Source of the DNA: Flammeovirgaceae bacterium
Lineage (GTDB): Bacteria; Bacteroidota; Bacteroidia; Cytophagales; Cyclobacteriaceae
Direction: 5' to 3'
Assembly: GCA_016712035.1 (NCBI GenBank)
Contig: JADJRT010000001.1
Location: 372,001 to 436,000 of the forward strand
DNA length: 64,000 nucleotides
Positions 39,834 to 49,709 of the stretch are shown here, in pieces. Within the stretch, counting starts at the first letter, position 1; the number at the start of each line of letters is the position of its first letter. The notes under the pieces were generated by a model. It saw nothing but the letters and a program-made list of their open reading frames with translations. It did not search any database and was not told where the DNA came from. A program made the position numbers and the translations under genes.

Positions 39834-41912
39834 TCATACATTATCATCAATTATTACGTCTTTTATTGGGCGCGACAAACCAAGTTTCTTCATCCTTGAA
39901 CGAAGGGCGTTAGGATGCATATTTAGTTTCTCTGCAGCACCTTGTTCGCCATTTATTCTCCATTGGCACTCATTCATGATTTTTACAATGTGATCCCGCT
40001 CAATTTGTTCAAGGGTTTCGGTGCCCTCAATTTTTTCAGTTTTTCTATTAAAAAACCAATCCAGTTGAATTGTTTTTCCTTCACTGGCAATTACCGATCG
40101 TTCGATTACGTTTTTCAATTCACGCACGTGGCCGGGCCAACCGTATTCCATCAATCGTTGAAGGTCGGCTTTAGAAATTTGTTCAATGTTCTTGTTGTAC
40201 TCTTTGGATTTGCGTTCTATAAAATAATTGATGAGTTCAGGGAGATCTTCCTTTCTTTTCCGCAGAGGAGGGATGGTGATTGGAAATACATTAAGGCGGT
40301 AGAATAAATCATCGCGAAACCGGCCTTGTTTTACTTCATTAGCAAGTTCACGATTCGTAGCAGCAATTACACGCACATCTACTTTGATGGTTTTTTGACC
40401 ACCTACTCTTTCGAATTCACCGTTTTGCAGGACGCGCAAAAGTTTGGGCTGCATCGCCAATGGGAGTTCACCAATTTCATCGAGAAAAATTGTTCCACCA
40501 TCGGCTAATTCAAACCTCCCCTTGCGGGATTGAATGGCAGATGTAAAGGCACCTTTTTCATGGCCAAACAATTCATCCTCTATTAATTCATGCGGGAGGC
40601 CTCCGCAATTTACCTTGATGAATGGCATATTATTTCGCAAACTTAATTTTTGGATCAGGTCTGCCAGAACTTCCTTTCCTACACCGGTTTCACCTTCCAG
40701 TAACACAGGGGCGCTAGTGGTTGCAACTTGCTCCACTTTTTGAGTTGCATAACGCAATGCTTTGCTTGCGCCTATAATTTCGGTATGCACGGCATTGGTA
40801 AAAGACACATCAGGGTTAGTAACATTTTCTTTCTCTAACTCCAGCCTTAATTGCGAAATTAATCGTTGCGAGCTTTCTTCGCTGGTAATGTCGCACCCCA
40901 CGCTCATCACACCCAAAACTTCTCCTTCATCTGTATAGGTAAGAAAGTTCACCCAGTTGATCGCTAGCACCTTTCCTTTTTTATCAACGATAGAATTTTT
41001 AAAGTACGGAGTCATGCTCTCTTTAGCGAGCAGGAGTTTGAATAAGTTTTTAGTTGTGGCCATATCTTCCGGTGGCAAGAAGTGGTCGAACCAATTTTTC
41101 TGAAGCAACTCAGTTGGTGTAGAATACCCCAATAGCTTAACTCCAAAATCGTTTATGTACCCGATATTTCCTTTTTGGTCAAGTTCTAGCACGAGCAAGG
41201 CAGCATGTTGCATAAACGAATGCCACCGTTTGTCCTGAGATTTAAGTTTTCTCTCCAACTTGTTTTTTTCAAGTACTTCAGCAACCACCTCCAACCCCAT
41301 AATCATCATAAACAAAATTGAGTGTAAGTGAATAGGGAAAAATAATTTCATGCCCAATTGCAGCCCAAAGAAATTATCTGTGAGTTGATTGATAGTGGTA
41401 GCTAAAAATAAAACTCCGTAGATCAGAATGGATGTAATGAGCCACACTGCCTTCTGTGGATTTCGATTACGGTATTGCCATATTCCGGCAAGCAAACCAT
41501 AAATGAAAATTGCGCCAAAGGCTACTACTGAAATTTTGGACCAGATCGGTTTGGTCAGATCGTCTGCTTCCGTTATCATGACGATATAAGTAAAAACAGA
41601 TTCAACTGAAATTAAATAGGGGATAATCTTGCTTTTATACCCGGTATAAGACCAAATAAACCAAGGCACCAAAGCATAGTAAGCAAAAATAAATATCCGC
41701 TTGACCAAAATGTTGGTCGGATACGGAGCATGATCATGGAGAATGAACCCTGTTGGCGGGATAAGAAAGAAAATGACAAGGCACAGGCCCATCACACCAA
41801 AAATAAGTTGCGTCTTATTGTTTCTTTTCACGCCAATAAAAAGACTTATGGATCCCATAGCCAACGCGACACCGGTTGTTAGTAATGCAAGTGCAGTGTA
41901 TAAGTCCTCCAT
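39834..41912 (-). CDS. Membrane-anchored PAS sensor and sigma-54-dependent transcriptional activator
   Basis: About 692 residues. The N-terminal ~220 residues contain seven hydrophobic helices, then a PAS domain (about 240-360, with WFDHFLPPEDM and VMSVGCDIT), a sigma-54 AAA+ domain and a Fis-type HTH. AAA+ motifs: Walker A GETGVGKE, Walker B GTIFLDEIGE, arginine finger segment FRDDLFYRLNVFPI. The GAFTGA loop that contacts sigma-54 reads GAFTSA. The C-terminus QGAAEKLNMHPNALRSRMKKL is the HTH. ATG at 41912 (MEDLYTAL) is preferred over 41984. It lies upstream of the dcu operon on the same strand and is its likely regulator. Confidence 0.85.
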   Translation of the reverse strand: MEDLYTALALLTTGVALAMGSISLFIGVKRNNKTQLIFGVMGLCLVIFFLIPPTGFILHDHAPYPTNILVKRIFIFAYYALVPWFIWSYTGYKSKIIPYLISVESVFTYIVMITEADDLTKPIWSKISVVAFGAIFIYGLLAGIWQYRNRNPQKAVWLITSILIYGVLFLATTINQLTDNFFGLQLGMKLFFPIHLHSILFMMIMGLEVVAEVLEKNKLERKLKSQDKRWHSFMQHAALLVLELDQKGNIGYINDFGVKLLGYSTPTELLQKNWFDHFLPPEDMATTKNLFKLLLAKESMTPYFKNSIVDKKGKVLAINWVNFLTYTDEGEVLGVMSVGCDITSEESSQRLISQLRLELEKENVTNPDVSFTNAVHTEIIGASKALRYATQKVEQVATTSAPVLLEGETGVGKEVLADLIQKLSLRNNMPFIKVNCGGLPHELIEDELFGHEKGAFTSAIQSRKGRFELADGGTIFLDEIGELPLAMQPKLLRVLQNGEFERVGGQKTIKVDVRVIAATNRELANEVKQGRFRDDLFYRLNVFPITIPPLRKRKEDLPELINYFIERKSKEYNKNIEQISKADLQRLMEYGWPGHVRELKNVIERSVIASEGKTIQLDWFFNRKTEKIEGTETLEQIERDHIVKIMNECQWRINGEQGAAEKLNMHPNALRSRMKKLGLSRPIKDVIIDDNV

Positions 41913-42273
41913 ATTCCTTTTTGATACTAATTCAATATAATCAACAATTGGCACACCTAAACTAGAACCCTTGTGGTATAACATATTCGGTCTTTCAAGT
42001 AGTCGAATATTGCTAATTAAGCGACCCTAAAAAACCCAGAAAATTAAAAAGCTTGCTTCGGTTTACTGCAACTTTCATAAGCATGCGGCCACCGTGGTAA
42101 GATTACGATTTTCCTAAACAGAAATCTCGCCAACCCTAAAGCTTCATTACCCATAGGTCAGATAAACCGCGAAAGGAGCTAGCAACCCCCACACAAGAAA
42201 CTTGGCGATAGCCGATCATTATAATAATTGAACCTATTAACAAAGATACCTTTGTTTCATTTAACAATAATGT
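41913..42273. other. Intergenic region between glgX and the sigma-54 activator
   Basis: About 360 bp without a credible gene. It contains the inverted pair TATTCG/CGAATA around 41985-42010 and two short minus-strand open stretches (one with a hydrophobic run near 42170-42230) interrupted by stops. I recognise no riboswitch or RNA gene. It presumably holds the activator promoter. Confidence 0.4.
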
Positions 42274-44373
42274 TTACGTGATTTTGCCATCCACCGAAGA
42301 AATCAACACCACCATAGAGTGCGCATTTACATAATACTTGAGGGGCTTAACAACCGGAGCTTCTGACCATGGCACGATATCGTCTGGCGAAGACAGAAAT
42401 GTGTCAATCCAGCGAAGCCATTTGTAATTTTTTCCATTGAATTGAACGGGTAATTCAAATTCAAGCGACTCGGTATAGGCATTAATCATGAAGTGCATGT
42501 CAAACTGCCCGCTAAGGGATTGTATGGTAAAGGCAATGCTATGTGAATGGGCTGACCAATCGGGTTCGTTTAGTTTTATTCCATGCCACGTAATGAAACC
42601 CTTGTCCAGTATTTCGCGCAGCGACAGGCTAAACTCTTCCTGAGATGAGTCGCGTTTCAATCGGGAGGAGATCAACTTTTTTACAAATCGATAGAGCTCT
42701 TTATTTTTCTTAACGAGGCTCCAATCAAACCAAGTCAGTTCATTATCATGACAATAAGCATTATTGTTACCCAGTTGTGTTCTGCGTACTTCGTCACCCA
42801 TTAAAATCATAGGTGCGCCTAAAGAAAGTAATGTAACAGCAAAGAAATTTTTTATTTGTCGATGTCTTATTGCTTCAATGGCAAGATCATCTGTTGGGCC
42901 TTCTATGCCATAATTGTAGCTGTAGTTGTCATTACCTCCATCGCGGTTGTCTTCACCATTGGCTTCATTGTGTTTAGCATTGTATGAAACCAGATCATTA
43001 AGAGTGAATCCATCATGGCAAGTGATGAAGTTGATACTTTGTTCGGGTTCGCAATTTTGTGTGCCATACATATCCGGGCTTCCAATCATGCGTGTAACAA
43101 ACTGCCCCACGGTATCCGAATCGCCACGCATAAATTTGCGTACATCATCTCTGAATTTTCCGTTCCACTCTTTCCAGCTATCGCCTATAAATGTTCCTAC
43201 CTGGTATAAGCCGGCCGCATCCCAGGCTTCGGCAATTAACTTTGTACCCGCCAGTACCGGATCCGACTCAATATCCCATAACACGGGTGGGTTTTCGATT
43301 ACATGTCCATTTCCATCGCGTGATAAGATAGAGGCAAGATCAAATCGAAATCCATCCACATGCATCTCCTTCACCCAAAAGTGCAAACTGTCAATGATCA
43401 TTCTGCGCACGATCGGCTGATTCGCGTTTAATGTGTTACCACATCCGGAGTAGTTGGCGTAGTGCGATTTGTCTTCTTCCAGCGTATAATAGACACGGTT
43501 GTCAATTCCTCGGAAAGAATATGTAGGGCCACCCTCTCCACCTTCGGCAGTATGATTAAATACCACATCCAATATTATTTCGATACCGGCACGATGCAGC
43601 GTTTTTACCATATCGCGAAATTCATTCAGTGCATCCTGAGGATTACCGGTAGTGCTGTAACTGGTTTGTGGAGCAAAGAATGATACGGGGCTATAACCCC
43701 AATAATTGCTTCTACCCTCATAACTATCCTGGTTGTCAAAATGAAATACCGGTAAAAGTTCAACGGCCGTAATTCCTAAATCCACCAGATAGGGTATTTT
43801 TTCTATTAGCCCTTTGTAGGTTCCGCGCAAAGCAGGCGCTACCCCTGAGTTAGGATTTTTTGTAAAACCACTAACATGCATTTCATAAATTACCGTCTGC
43901 GAGAAGGAACGCTGTGGATGCTTGTCATTTTCCCAATCATAATCCTTTAGGTTTGTGACCACACTCTTCATAAATGGGGAAACAGATTTTTCATCACCGG
44001 CATTGATAGTGCGCTTGAATTTTTTTGGAGTAACAATTCCATGCGCATACGGATCTAATAAAACCTTTTCAGAATCGAAACGATGGCCCTGTTTGGGGTC
44101 ATACTCTCCGCGAATCCGGTAGCCATACAGTTGCCCTTCCTTAATGCCCGGCACAAATGCATGCCAGTAATGATAGATTCGGTTTACCTAAAGATCGAGG
44201 GTAATCGTTTTAGCGGGGGTGAGATCATCTGCGTTGTTAAACAACAACAAATCGACACCCTTACAATTGCGTGAAAAAATGCAAAAGTTAACTCCGGCAG
44301 CATGAACGGTGGCACCCAATGGAAAAGACTGCCCGGCTTGAATGCCTATATTTTTTTTCGTTTTAGTCGTCAT
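42274..44373 (-). CDS. glgX: Glycogen debranching enzyme GlgX-type (isoamylase) with in-frame stop
   Basis: GH13 alpha-1,6-glucosidase acting on glycogen branch points. The N-terminal CBM48-like part (FPLGATVHAAGVNFCIFSRN) precedes the barrel. Catalytic residues are in DGFRFDLASIL (nucleophile Asp), LIAEAWDAAG (acid Glu) and FITCHDGFTLNDLVSY. About 699 residues if the TAG at 44188-44190 is read through; the frame is the same on both sides (ITLDL then VNRIYHYWHAFVPGIKEGQ), so one base substitution explains it. Start at ATG 44373 or 44385. Whether the stop is real or an error cannot be told here. Confidence 0.88.
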
Positions 44374-44404
44374 TTTTTTAATCAAGCTATCATTCTTGTA
44401 TCAG

Positions 44405-44432
44405 AAATTAAATGACCATTGTCATTTAATTT
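44405..44432. repeat. Perfect 12-bp inverted repeat in a divergent promoter region
   Basis: AAATTAAATGAC (44405-44416) and GTCATTTAATTT (44421-44432) are perfect arms around CATT. It lies between divergent glgX and the 190-residue hypothetical gene. No T-tract follows, so an operator is more likely than a terminator. Confidence 0.55.
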
Positions 44433-44506
44433 GAATTTCCTTATCACATCCTTTATATGTTTGAAATTAACAGAATATATTCAGTTTTAAATAAATCATT
44501 CTCAAT

Positions 44507-45079
44507 ATGACACAGTTTGAAATATCACTTAAAAAGTATCTCGAAATATTTGGAGGCCAGGAAATGGTTTTCATAAATGATACCCGCAATCTTGAATTAT
44601 TTGCCAAGAATCCTGCTAATAAAACGGAAGAAGATATCCGTATGAAGGTAAGCGCCCTTAGCGATGATCACGAGATTAAGCAACTGCCGGGTCATAATTT
44701 GATAGTAGAGCATATTTTAAAACTAAATATTGACGATCGGTTGAATAAGGGTGATCTCACGCTTGTCGAAGACATTGCTACTCTGAAAATTAATGGAGTG
44801 GATCATCATCTGCTTCACCTTGCTTCTCTATACTGTTGTCTGCACAAGCCAGATGTATTTCCAATTTACAGCGATCAGCATCATAACTTTTATCAGAAGT
44901 ATATAAAGTTTTTCAATCTTTCTCTCGATCCTGACAAGCTTACCGATTACCAGGTGTTTGCGGCAGCGCTCAATGATTTGGTAACACGTGCCGGTATAAA
45001 AGGGAAAATGAATTATATTCACCTGCGCAAATTTGGGTGGCTGTATGCGGATAGTGTGCTGAAAGAATCGAGGGTATGA
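44507..45079 (+). CDS. Hypothetical protein, 190 aa
   Basis: A soluble protein with no signal peptide or membrane segment. The middle is His- and Tyr-rich (DHHLLHLASLYCCLHKP, then YSDQHHNFYQKYIKFF) and it ends RKFGWLYADSVLKESRV. I do not recognise a family. ATG at 44507 follows an AT-rich leader with a perfect palindrome, so it probably has its own promoter divergent from glgX. Confidence 0.6.
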   Translation: MTQFEISLKKYLEIFGGQEMVFINDTRNLELFAKNPANKTEEDIRMKVSALSDDHEIKQLPGHNLIVEHILKLNIDDRLNKGDLTLVEDIATLKINGVDHHLLHLASLYCCLHKPDVFPIYSDQHHNFYQKYIKFFNLSLDPDKLTDYQVFAAALNDLVTRAGIKGKMNYIHLRKFGWLYADSVLKESRV

Positions 45080-45103
45080 TGAAGTAAGTAGTTATTACAT
45101 AAA

Positions 45104-45243
45104 ATGAAAAGGCTCGGGAAAACATTAGCAGTGTGTATTAAAAAACAATTCAAAATTAATGCGACTACCCTAAAATAGGCGATGTCGTAGAACTATTGCA
45201 GATAAAAGATCAAGAATTAATTACCTTAGTCCCCAATAAATAG
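45104..45243 (+). CDS. Possible small AbrB/MazE-like protein (frameshifted)
   Basis: From ATG at 45104 a short frame reads MKRLGKTLAVCIKKQFKIN...TTLK and, after a shift near 45175, KIGDVVELLQIKDQELITLVPNK to a TAG at 45241. The spacing of a R-x-G-x-x-L start and a GDVVEL segment resembles SpoVT/AbrB-type DNA-binding domains of antitoxins. No toxin is next to it. This is tentative and the stretch may be non-coding. Confidence 0.25.
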
Positions 45244-45251
45244 AAAACAAT

Positions 45252-45821
45252 ATGACACCTTATTCGAAAAATACTCTCTTAGTGGTAATCCTGATTGCTC
45301 TTACTTCCTCCCTTGCGTTTAGCCAAAAGGCATATTCACTCAAGTCACACAAAGTAACGGTTGATGGTACCTCTTCCTTGCACGATTGGACATCGGAGGT
45401 AACCAAACTGGAGTGGGCAGGGCAATTAACCGTGGAAGGAACCAGTGTAAAAACCGTTCAAAATGTTACCGTCACTATACCGGTTAAATCTATAAAGAGT
45501 GAAAAAGGCGGCATGATGGATGATAAGACCTACGAGGCATTTATTGAGGAAAAAAATCCAACGATCACATTTAAACTTACCAACGCTACAGTAAGTGGTG
45601 GCAATGTGAAGGCTAACGGATCGCTCACTATGGCAGGGGTTACAAAACCCATCGTTATGAATGTGGCCGCTAAAGTGATGAGTGACGGATCTGTTCACTT
45701 GAGTGGGTCGCAGGCGATTAATATGAAGGACTTCCAAATGATTCCCCCGAAGGCAGTGATGGGCACGATAAAGGTGGGAGAAAAAATTACTTTACTATTT
45801 GAATTGGTTGTTACCCCTTAA
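45252..45821 (+). CDS. YceI family periplasmic protein
   Basis: A 189-residue lipocalin-like beta-barrel protein with a signal peptide (LLVVILIALTSSLAFSQ). YceI features are SHKVTVDGTSSLHDWTSEV, the middle VKSIKSEKGGMMDDKTYEAF, and the end AVMGTIKVGEKITLLFELVV. Family members bind polyisoprenoids or similar amphiphiles in the periplasm; ligand unknown. It stands alone, convergent with the minus-strand beta-barrel gene 21 bp away. Confidence 0.85.
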   Translation: MTPYSKNTLLVVILIALTSSLAFSQKAYSLKSHKVTVDGTSSLHDWTSEVTKLEWAGQLTVEGTSVKTVQNVTVTIPVKSIKSEKGGMMDDKTYEAFIEEKNPTITFKLTNATVSGGNVKANGSLTMAGVTKPIVMNVAAKVMSDGSVHLSGSQAINMKDFQMIPPKAVMGTIKVGEKITLLFELVVTP

Positions 45822-45842
45822 AGGGCAATAGCTAATCTGAAA

Positions 45843-46451
45843 CTAAAATCCAACAGAGAGCGAAATCAATACAAAGGGATCGTCAAAGCCAATGTTGTAT
45901 AGGTAGGACGTTAATTCCCATTGTTTTAATCCCCCGCCAATCAATAGGCCGCGTTGAATATCCAAATCCGTTTGATATAAACGCGTGCGCTGTCCACTCA
46001 AACCAAACCATAACCAATCTTTTGGCGACCAACTTACGTCTGTCCAACTATAAAGGAAATTATTTTCGCTGGTCTTTAAATCAAACAAATATTCTGATTC
46101 ACTATAGATTTCAAAACCTTTATAGGTAAATGTAAATTCCAGGCCAGGCGCAATGCCGTTAGAGAGCCCGGCAACCCCACCCACCATAGGCGTGATTATG
46201 TATTCAACTTTCTTTCCGCCCATGAAATTGTATCCGAACCAGCCAGAGAAAGTTTCATAATCTTCATAGTTATAACGGGCTTCGAGATGCAAACGATTTT
46301 TATCAGCACGAAATACAGGTAAGATAATGAAGTCATCCGGAATCAGATAGAAATTGATTTCAGTATTGAAACTCCAGCTTGATGAATCTGATTGTGCCTT
46401 CGACAAAAGGGGAACCACAAGTAAAATAAAAAAGATAGGTAACTTTTTCAT
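45843..46451 (-). CDS. Outer-membrane beta-barrel protein
   Basis: A 202-residue protein with signal peptide (MKKLPIFFILLVVPLLSKAQ) and about eight to ten beta strands, including KVEYIITPMVGGVAGLSNG and WLWFGLSGQRTRLYQTD, ending DPFVLISLSVGF with a terminal Phe typical of outer-membrane insertion signals. Its ATG overlaps the stop of the VIT-like gene (ATGA). No specific family recognised; the operon context suggests a link to ion handling. Confidence 0.65.
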   Translation of the reverse strand: MKKLPIFFILLVVPLLSKAQSDSSSWSFNTEINFYLIPDDFIILPVFRADKNRLHLEARYNYEDYETFSGWFGYNFMGGKKVEYIITPMVGGVAGLSNGIAPGLEFTFTYKGFEIYSESEYLFDLKTSENNFLYSWTDVSWSPKDWLWFGLSGQRTRLYQTDLDIQRGLLIGGGLKQWELTSYLYNIGFDDPFVLISLSVGF

Positions 46452-47122
46452 CCCCCTAAAGCCATTGTTAATGCAACCAGAAAAACACCAATTAAAGTAT
46501 ATAGGACAGCGGTCAGAATTTTTCTGAATCCGGCATAGCCCGCTAGCAAATATCCACCTATAAACAACAACAGTAACGCAACGCCATTGGAAGCACGCAT
46601 GGCTACTCCCATCTCATCCAATAAGCCAAATGGAAGAGCAACCGGAAGGGTACACAAAAACACAAGAAAGAAAATCTGTACACCCGCCCATAAGTCGGTA
46701 CCTGTAATCAGATTTGCTTTAGTTGGTTCGGGAAGTTTTTTAATTCGACCGCTAAGTTCACTTAGTTCCTGCGTAGTCATAAGCCCCGCAATCACAGGTT
46801 GAATTTCATCTTTCAAAATCTCCCCGCCATTTTCGTTACTGGTCTTTCGGATTTCCTGAATTAATGTGAGCGAATGCCCGCGTTCTATTGCCACGTTCAT
46901 CAAATACATAATGGCATCTACCAGCCCCCAGGCAACATTGCAGCCAAGTGCAGCCCACAACAGTTCGCTGATTTCATCTCGTCCATCTTTTGCCACACTA
47001 ATAGCGCCTGTAAATGTTAAAACCATAATCAATCCGAAAAGCACCTCCGCTATCCGGTCAACCGGGTTTAGCACTGCGCTTTCGCGGATACGATTAGTCC
47101 AGAAATTTTTCTCGTGCTTCAT
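46448..47122 (-). CDS. VIT1/CCC1-like membrane protein
   Basis: A 224-residue inner-membrane protein. The N-terminal region NPVDRIAEVLFGLIMVLTFTG followed by AALGCNVAWGLVDAIMYLMN resembles the first helices of VIT1/CCC1 iron/manganese transporters, and three hydrophobic helices close the protein. It is a divergent, shorter member, so transport is inferred. Its start overlaps the Cax stop and its stop overlaps the beta-barrel start by four bases each. Confidence 0.65.
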   Translation of the reverse strand: MKHEKNFWTNRIRESAVLNPVDRIAEVLFGLIMVLTFTGAISVAKDGRDEISELLWAALGCNVAWGLVDAIMYLMNVAIERGHSLTLIQEIRKTSNENGGEILKDEIQPVIAGLMTTQELSELSGRIKKLPEPTKANLITGTDLWAGVQIFFLVFLCTLPVALPFGLLDEMGVAMRASNGVALLLLFIGGYLLAGYAGFRKILTAVLYTLIGVFLVALTMALGG

Positions 47123-48198
47123 GTGGGTATAAAAAATAACATCATGGCCATGATCAGGTATACAATAATAAGTTGAACGCCTTTATACCAGTTCGATCGC
47201 CCATCACCCGTAACCATAGAGGCCAATACAACAGACAGAAATAACCCTACTAGTAGCGGCCGTGGAAATGTGAGGTTCATTTGACCGGGCCCAACGACCG
47301 TACTCATAAGCACTAAAATGGGAGCTACAAAAAGTGCAATTTGTATGGAGCTGCCCAAAGCAATTCCAATACTGAGATCCATTTTGTTTTTCGCGGCCAT
47401 GGTAACAGCCGAAATACTTTCCGCGGCCCCACCAACAATGGCCAAAAAAACAACTCCAATAAAAACACTGGACATCCCCAGCACTTCACCGGTTTCTTCG
47501 GCTGCCCCTACCAACACCTCACTCATGAAAGCGGCTAAAACCGATGCCCCCACCAACGTAATCAAGGCCCGTGTTATCGACCATTTTTCTTCATGCGCTT
47601 CTTCCTTTTCCTTTCCTTCACTTTGGAAAAAATCAGCGTGGGTTTTGATCATAAACAAAAGATATAATACATATCCTATAAGCAGGACAACAGCGAGGCA
47701 GAGGTTTAGTAAATTTTCATTTTCAATCGCGGGCTTTTCCGCAGTAAGAAAATGAAACGAACTAGGTATGGTAAGGCTAATCACAGCAATCATCATCATG
47801 GAACTGTACACCCTGATACTGGTGATGTTGTAATCCTGATTGTGAAACTTGGAGCCTCCAACCAAAAAAGAAACTCCCATCGCCAACAACAGGTTGGCCA
47901 GGATAGCACCTGCCAGGGACGCCAAAACCATTCCGTGCAATCCCGCCTTCAGGGCAATAATGGCAATGATCAATTCAGGAAAATTACCGAAGGTTGCATT
48001 GAGAAGTCCACCCACGGCATCGCCCGTGTAGGTTGCTAATTGTTCTGTCGAACTTCCAATCAATCGTGCAATGGGAATGATAGAAATCGCGGCTGAAAAA
48101 AAGATGAGCGGTGCTGAGGCATGGCTGTACTCCAATCCAAAGGAAATGGGAATAAATATAAACAGCCAATGAATGCCGGGTTTTAAGAGATTCTTCAA
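47119..48198 (-). CDS. cax: Calcium/proton exchanger, CaxA-type
   Basis: A 359-residue inner-membrane CaCA-family antiporter with about 11 helices. The two alpha repeats are clear: GGLLNATFGNFPELIIAI in the first half and FLAIVGGAAESISAVTMA in the second, with an acidic loop between (QSEGKEKEEAHEE). It exports Ca2+ in exchange for H+. It is the first gene of a coupled three-gene operon with the VIT-like and beta-barrel genes. Confidence 0.9.
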   Translation of the reverse strand: MKNLLKPGIHWLFIFIPISFGLEYSHASAPLIFFSAAISIIPIARLIGSSTEQLATYTGDAVGGLLNATFGNFPELIIAIIALKAGLHGMVLASLAGAILANLLLAMGVSFLVGGSKFHNQDYNITSIRVYSSMMMIAVISLTIPSSFHFLTAEKPAIENENLLNLCLAVVLLIGYVLYLLFMIKTHADFFQSEGKEKEEAHEEKWSITRALITLVGASVLAAFMSEVLVGAAEETGEVLGMSSVFIGVVFLAIVGGAAESISAVTMAAKNKMDLSIGIALGSSIQIALFVAPILVLMSTVVGPGQMNLTFPRPLLVGLFLSVVLASMVTGDGRSNWYKGVQLIIVYLIMAMMLFFIPT

Positions 48199-48380
48199 AG
48201 TGGGTTTGGGTTAGGAGTAAGCAATTTACTGAATTGGTTTGAATGACATCGCTGGTGGGCTTCCTGCAAATTTATACTCTTGTTATTTCTGTTATAAGAT
48301 TTCAGGGTACAGTATTTACGAGAGGCTCTTCTGCAAAAGCATCTGTAATTTTATTACCTTACTTTCCTGATCAACCGCTT

Positions 48381-48468
48381 ATGAAAAAAATTATTTCTGC
48401 TTTTGCTCATTACCACAAATTCATTCGCTCAAACCAAAGCAGGAGAAGGGAAAATAAAAATTGCTTGA
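48381..48468 (+). pseudogene. Signal-peptide-only gene fragment
   Basis: If one A is removed from the A run at 48384-48390, the frame reads MKKLFLLLLITTNSFAQTKAGEGKIKIA and stops at 48466. That is a complete Sec signal peptide with about twelve residues after it. The rest of the protein is absent because the convergent acyltransferase gene ends at 48472. It is either a truncated gene or a short secreted peptide. Confidence 0.35.
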
Positions 48469-48471
48469 CAA

Positions 48472-49580
48472 TTAAATCTTAATAAAAATCTTCCGCTTAT
48501 ACATCCACCAAAGCACCACTCCAAAAAATGAAACAAGCGTTATCGCAAATAACAGCGAAGCATTAATTGGATCGAGCCAACTTTCAAAACCAGCTTTATA
48601 GAAATAACCCCAAACGGAAATTTCATTATCGCCAGCACCTACTTTAATTCGGCTCAACGTTTTTACAAGTAGTGCCGAAACAACAAAAACAAAAATCGCA
48701 TTCATGCCATACCACGTAAATGGTTTCGACCACGTTTTGATTCGATGAATATCAATCAGCCAATGGCAGGCGGCTAGAAATTGCATAGCGATGCCTGCAG
48801 TATATAAAACGAAACTACTCGTCCACAACGATTTGTTGATGGGAAAAATAATCCCCACCCAAGGCCAAGAAAAATTAGTATTGCACCAATAAAAAATAAC
48901 CAGCTTACACGAACTCCCGGCTCTTTAATTTCTGTGAGCAATTTGCCTGTTAGCATTCCGATAATACCGGTTGCGAGAGCAGGTATTGTACTTAGCAAAC
49001 CTTCCGGATCCCAGGTTTTGCTTTGTGCCCATAAGTGACCTTCCATAAGCAGATAATCTAACCACGCACCGAGATTTGTGGTAGGCTCTAAATTAGCCGG
49101 TCCATGACCCGGCACGGGTACAAATGTCATCAAGATATAGTACGCCACTAAAAGTATTGCCGCCATTCGAATCTGCGTAAGCCAGGTTGTGGTCAGAAAC
49201 AATACTGAACAAAAGAAAAACACCAAACTGATTCGTTGAAGTACTCCGGGAATCCGAACAGCAGAGAAATCAAATTTTGGGAAGAGGGAAAGAAAAATAC
49301 CGAGAGAGAAGATGATAAGTGTTCTGCGAATGATTTTTGAAAACAGTTTTTTTGTTAAACCATCATCGGCTTTAGCCTGATAGGCAAAATGAATAGACAC
49401 CCCGACAATAAATAGGAAAAACGGAAAGATGAGATCCGTGGGGGTACAGCCATTCCATGGGGCATGCCTTAACGGTGAATAAATGTGTTCCCAGGTGCCG
49501 GGGTTGTTTACCAATATCATGGCGGCTACGGTCAGGCCACGAAAAACATCTAATGATTCAAGTCTGGAGTTTGCTTGCAT
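48472..49580 (-). CDS. HGSNAT-like (DUF5009) membrane acyltransferase (interrupted)
   Basis: About 370 residues with ten or more membrane helices. The N-terminus SRLESLDVFRGLTVAAMILVNNPGTW and WNGCTPTDLIFPFFLFIVG match the heparan-alpha-glucosaminide N-acetyltransferase/NagX-like family, which acetylates amino sugars across the membrane in other organisms. A frameshift near 48850 separates LGLGWG from IIFPINKSLWTSSFVLYTAG. ATG at 49580 is preferred; the longer start at 49679 adds an unlikely lead. The substrate here is unknown. Confidence 0.8.
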
Positions 49581-49709
49581 GGTTAAAGGTACGAAGTGTC
49601 TAAGGATGTCATAAACTTTAAACCATTTTGTAAACAGTTCTAATTTCTTTAAACCTGCATTTGCAACCGGCCCGATCATACTCTAAATTGGGTGCTTTAA
49701 AATTATTTG

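Noticed and set aside
42060..42235. Short minus-strand open stretches that look partly protein-like
   Set aside because: Interrupted by stops, no start, no recognisable motif; repair by indels gave nothing convincing.
42240..42260. TACCTTTG, matching a Bacteroidota -7 promoter box, on the plus strand
   Set aside because: It would transcribe into the antisense of glgX with no plus-strand gene downstream.
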